Below are positions 61,448 to 64,000 of a DNA stretch of 64,000 nt, piece by piece. The notes beneath the pieces were generated by a model, which saw only the letters and a list, made by a program, of their open reading frames with translations, was not told where the DNA came from and did no database searches. This DNA comes from JAJEFO01 sp965214325 (GTDB lineage Bacteria; Pseudomonadota; Alphaproteobacteria; Rhodobacterales; Rhodobacteraceae): positions 1,302,001 to 1,366,000 of the forward strand of contig CBDCBG010000006.1 in assembly GCA_965214325.1 (NCBI GenBank), in the 5' to 3' direction. The stretch's first letter is position 1. Every line of letters starts with the position of its first letter. The position numbers were made by a program, and so were the translations under genes.

Positions 61448-62503
61448 CTATCCGATGCCCAGCATCTTCCGGTTCGCGGCCGCATCCGTGTCACCGCCCG
61501 CAAAATCGTCAAAGGCCACTTCGGTCACGCGGATCACATGGTCCCGCACGAAGGCCGCGCCCTCCCTGGCGCCGTCCTCCGGATGCTTCAGGCAGCACTC
61601 CCATTCCACCACGGCCCAGCCGGAAAATCCGGCGGCCGTGAGCTTCGAGAACACCGACACGAAATCCACCTGCCCGTCACCGAGGGACCTGAATCGGCCC
61701 GCACGGTCGACCCAGGGCTGATAGCCAGAATAGACTCCCTGCCGGCCGGTCGGGTTGAACTCGGCATCCTTGACGTGAAACATGCGGATCCGGTCCTTGT
61801 AGATGTCGATGTTGTCCAGGTAGTCGAGACATTGCAGCACGTAATGCGACGGGTCGTAGAGCATGCAGGCCCGCGCGTGGTTGCCGGTGCGCTCCAGGAA
61901 CATCTCGTAGGTGATCCCGTCATGCAGGTCCTCGCCGGGATGGATCTCGAAGCAGATGTCGACTCCGCAATCCTCGGCGTGATCAAGTATCGGGCGCCAG
62001 CGCGAGGCCAGTTCGTCAAACGCCGTCTCGATCAGGCCGGCCGGGCGCTGCGGCCAGGGATAGATGTATGGCCAGGCCAGCGCCCCCGAAAACGCCGCCT
62101 GCTCCGTGAGACCGAGATTCCTCGAGGCGGACAGCGCCTTCATTACCTGGTCGACCGCCCATTCCTGGCGAGCCCCTGGACTGCCGCGCACCGCTTCGGC
62201 GGCAAACCCGTCGAAGGCCGCGTCATACGCGGGGTGCACCGCCACGAGCTGGCCCTGAAGGTGAGTCGACAGCTCGGTCACCTCGACGCCGTTCTCGGCG
62301 GCCGTTCCCTTGAACTCGTCGCAATAGTCGTTGCTCTCCGCCGCCTTCTCCAGATCGAAGAGGCGACCGTCCCAGGACGGCACCTGCACGCCCTTGTAGC
62401 CGCAATCCGCGGCCCACCGGGTGATTCCGTCCCAGGAATTGAACGGCGCCTCGTCGCCTGCGAACTGCGCCAGAAACAACGCTGGCCCTTTCATCGTTTC
62501 CAT
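61448..62503 (-). CDS. Sugar phosphate isomerase/epimerase (TIM barrel)
   Basis: 351 aa from the ATG at 62503, which has GGGAGGAAG upstream; an ATG seven codons earlier is weaker. Xylose-isomerase-like features are GVQVPSWDGRLFDLEKA, ICFEIHPGEDLHDG (metal Glu/His), MLYDPSHYVLQCLDYLDN (Asp/His), MFHVKDAEFNP (His/Asp) and WAVVEWECCLKHPEDG (Glu). The DPSH and HVKDAEF signatures are typical of a family of predicted sugar-acid or inositol-type epimerases. Converges on the betaine ABC operon and is divergent from the M20 gene. Confidence 0.87.
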   Translation of the reverse strand: METMKGPALFLAQFAGDEAPFNSWDGITRWAADCGYKGVQVPSWDGRLFDLEKAAESNDYCDEFKGTAAENGVEVTELSTHLQGQLVAVHPAYDAAFDGFAAEAVRGSPGARQEWAVDQVMKALSASRNLGLTEQAAFSGALAWPYIYPWPQRPAGLIETAFDELASRWRPILDHAEDCGVDICFEIHPGEDLHDGITYEMFLERTGNHARACMLYDPSHYVLQCLDYLDNIDIYKDRIRMFHVKDAEFNPTGRQGVYSGYQPWVDRAGRFRSLGDGQVDFVSVFSKLTAAGFSGWAVVEWECCLKHPEDGAREGAAFVRDHVIRVTEVAFDDFAGGDTDAAANRKMLGIG

Positions 62504-62653
62504 GAAGGCTTCCTCCCTGTTCATGCGTTTTCCGGCTTGCAGCGATTCGCCCCGCCGTCATCGGGAAGGTACGTCTTTCTGGGCCGTACGCAACACCGGC
62601 CCAAGATCGGCTCGACACTTGTCATGCGCATCGTCACAAAATACGGTCAAGGC

Positions 62654-63943
62654 ATGGCAAGGGACTGCATAGGGGCCGATGCGCTTTCCGAAAGGCTCGA
62701 CGCCAAGCGCGACGACCTGGTGGCGTTGACGCAGGAACTGGTCCGCATCCCGACCGTCAATCCTCCCGGCGAGAACTATCGAGACATCTGCGAGTTTCTC
62801 GCCCGTCGACTCGAAAGGTCCGGCTTCACGGCAACCCTCGAACGCGCCGAGGGCGTGCCCGGCGACAGCGACCGCCATCCTCGCTGGAATGTCGTCGCGC
62901 GGCGCGAAGGAACGTCGCCAGGACAGTGCGTCCACTTCAACAGCCACATCGACGTGGTCGAGGCCGGACGCGGGTGGACGGTTGACCCTTTCGGAGCCGA
63001 GCTCGCCGACGGGAAGGTCTACGGCCGCGGATCCTGCGACATGAAGGGCGGACTGGCCGCCTCGATCATCGCGGTGGAGGCTTTCGTCGAGGCGTTTCCG
63101 AGCCACACGGGCAGGATCGAGATCTCCGGCACTGCCGACGAGGAGACCGGCGGCTATGGCGGAGTCGCCCATCTCGCCGAACAAGGCCAGTTTGCGCATG
63201 TTGATCACGTGATCATTCCGGAGCCGCTGCAGAAGGATCGCATCTGTCTCGGCCATCGGGGCGTCTGGTGGGGAGAGATCGAGACCCATGGGGAGATCGC
63301 GCATGGCTCCATGCCGTTCCTTGGCGACTGCGCGGTGCGCCACATGGGCGCGATCCTGCGTGAAATGGAAGACAAGCTGTATCCGGCACTTGCCGCAAAG
63401 CGCACCGACATGCCGATCGTGCCCGAGGGCGCACGGCAGTCCACAATGAACATCAACAGCCTGCACGGCGGGCAGGCAGAGCCGCCGGAAGAATTCACGG
63501 GCTGGCCGTCGGCCTGCGTGCCCGACAATGCGCGAATGATCGTCGACCGACGCTACCTGATGGAGGAAAGCCGGGATGAGGTCGTGCGCGAGATCGAGGA
63601 CCTGCTCGAAGGCATCGCAAGGGACCGCCCGAACTTCAGCTACGATCTCCGGGAGCTGTGGAGCGTGGCGCCCACGATGACCGAAAGGGACGCACCGGTC
63701 GTCAGGAGCGTCGCCAAGGCCATCAGGGACGTCTTCGGCAAGGACGCGGACTATGTCGTCTCTCCGGGCACCTACGACCAGAAGCACATTGACAGGATCG
63801 GAAAGCTCGACAACTGCATTGCCTACGGGCCCGGCCTTCTGGAACTCGCGCACAAACCGGATGAATATGTCGTGGTTCAGGATATGATGGACTCGGCCAG
63901 GGTCATGGGGCTTTGCCTAATGGACCTGCTCGCCCCGCAATGA
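62654..63943 (+). CDS. M20-family metallopeptidase/deacylase (ArgE/DapE-like)
   Basis: 429 aa from the ATG at 62654; an ATG at 62624 is an alternative. M20 zinc-site motifs are intact: HFNSHIDVVEAG (His, Asp), VYGRGSCDMKGGLAA (bridging Asp), GTADEETGGYG (catalytic Glu pair) and DQKHIDRIG near the C-terminus (final His). The dimerisation domain contains GHRGVWWGEIETHGEIAHGSMPF. The family removes acyl or amino-acid groups from small N-substituted substrates. Context does not identify the substrate, though it may deacylate a compound feeding the isomerase or ABC pathways. Cytosolic. Confidence 0.88.
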   Translation: MARDCIGADALSERLDAKRDDLVALTQELVRIPTVNPPGENYRDICEFLARRLERSGFTATLERAEGVPGDSDRHPRWNVVARREGTSPGQCVHFNSHIDVVEAGRGWTVDPFGAELADGKVYGRGSCDMKGGLAASIIAVEAFVEAFPSHTGRIEISGTADEETGGYGGVAHLAEQGQFAHVDHVIIPEPLQKDRICLGHRGVWWGEIETHGEIAHGSMPFLGDCAVRHMGAILREMEDKLYPALAAKRTDMPIVPEGARQSTMNINSLHGGQAEPPEEFTGWPSACVPDNARMIVDRRYLMEESRDEVVREIEDLLEGIARDRPNFSYDLRELWSVAPTMTERDAPVVRSVAKAIRDVFGKDADYVVSPGTYDQKHIDRIGKLDNCIAYGPGLLELAHKPDEYVVVQDMMDSARVMGLCLMDLLAPQ

Positions 63944-63978
63944 CAGGCACCTGACTGACCAACACAAGGAAGACACTC

Positions 63979-64000
63979 ATGAACAAGATTCAGCAATCCG
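63979..64000 (+). CDS. Start of an unidentified gene (cut by window edge)
   Basis: ATG at 63979 after AAGGAAGAC, reading MNKIQQS before the edge. It lies 35 bp after the M20 gene on the same strand, so probably the same operon. Too short to identify. Confidence 0.5.

Overview
The window is GC-rich throughout, and its gene content looks like an alphaproteobacterium, most likely a Rhodobacteraceae-type marine heterotroph. The indicators are many TRAP and glycine-betaine ABC transporters, a DUF2927 lipoprotein, a fused oxidoreductase-SelD, and family-typical protein sequences. This placement is inferred from recognised families; no rRNA or marker tree is available. I found no tRNA, rRNA or CRISPR array.

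Layout. 0-12.4 kb is mostly housekeeping: the start of a probable flavin oxidoreductase at the left edge, replicative dnaE, an ABC/FtsX-type lipoprotein-export-like operon with a secreted lipocalin-fold hydrolase, and a selenium pair (NDH-SelD fusion converging on selU). 12.4-20.7 kb is accessory. It holds an IS607-family element (serine recombinase plus TnpB) inserted directly in front of a DUF2461 gene, an orphan MsrQ, small SnoaL-like and secreted proteins, an IS630 transposase remnant, and a secreted PL7 alginate lyase.

20.7-33.1 kb is a sugar-acid catabolic island. A long minus-strand operon encodes two enolase-superfamily dehydratases, a Zn alcohol dehydrogenase, a KduD-like SDR, a DctPQM TRAP transporter, two PhyH-type dioxygenases and an EamA exporter. 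It is divergent from a FadR/GntR regulator and a KDG-type kinase. The divergent region carries two exact FadR-type operators 74 bp apart. Together with the alginate lyase this suggests uptake of (de)hydrated uronates or sugar acids and funnelling to 2-keto-3-deoxygluconate.

33.4-39.4 kb is a second TRAP operon (fused DctQM, DctP, NTF2-like protein, aldehyde dehydrogenase, GntR regulator). 39.6-49.4 kb looks like quaternary-amine (carnitine/betaine-like) catabolism: a carnitine-dehydrogenase-like enzyme, two SDRs, a decayed BKACE gene, a CntA/GbcA/Stc2-type Rieske oxygenase, a GlxA/CdhR-like AraC regulator, and a betaine-type ABC importer whose permease is a tandem fusion. 49.5-52.4 kb encodes a PanB-like aldolase, a threonate/hydroxyisobutyrate-type dehydrogenase and a TIM-barrel isomerase.

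53.9-61.3 kb is the most unusual locus. A LacI regulator with a perfect-consensus operator faces an operon of a three-part DUF1989-GcvT fusion protein and a second betaine-type ABC importer. The permease of that importer carries a DUF2628-like N-terminus and an extracytoplasmic insert. I infer import and tetrahydrofolate-dependent demethylation of a methylated amine or sulfonium compound. The window ends with a sugar-phosphate isomerase, an M20 deacylase/peptidase and the first codons of another gene.
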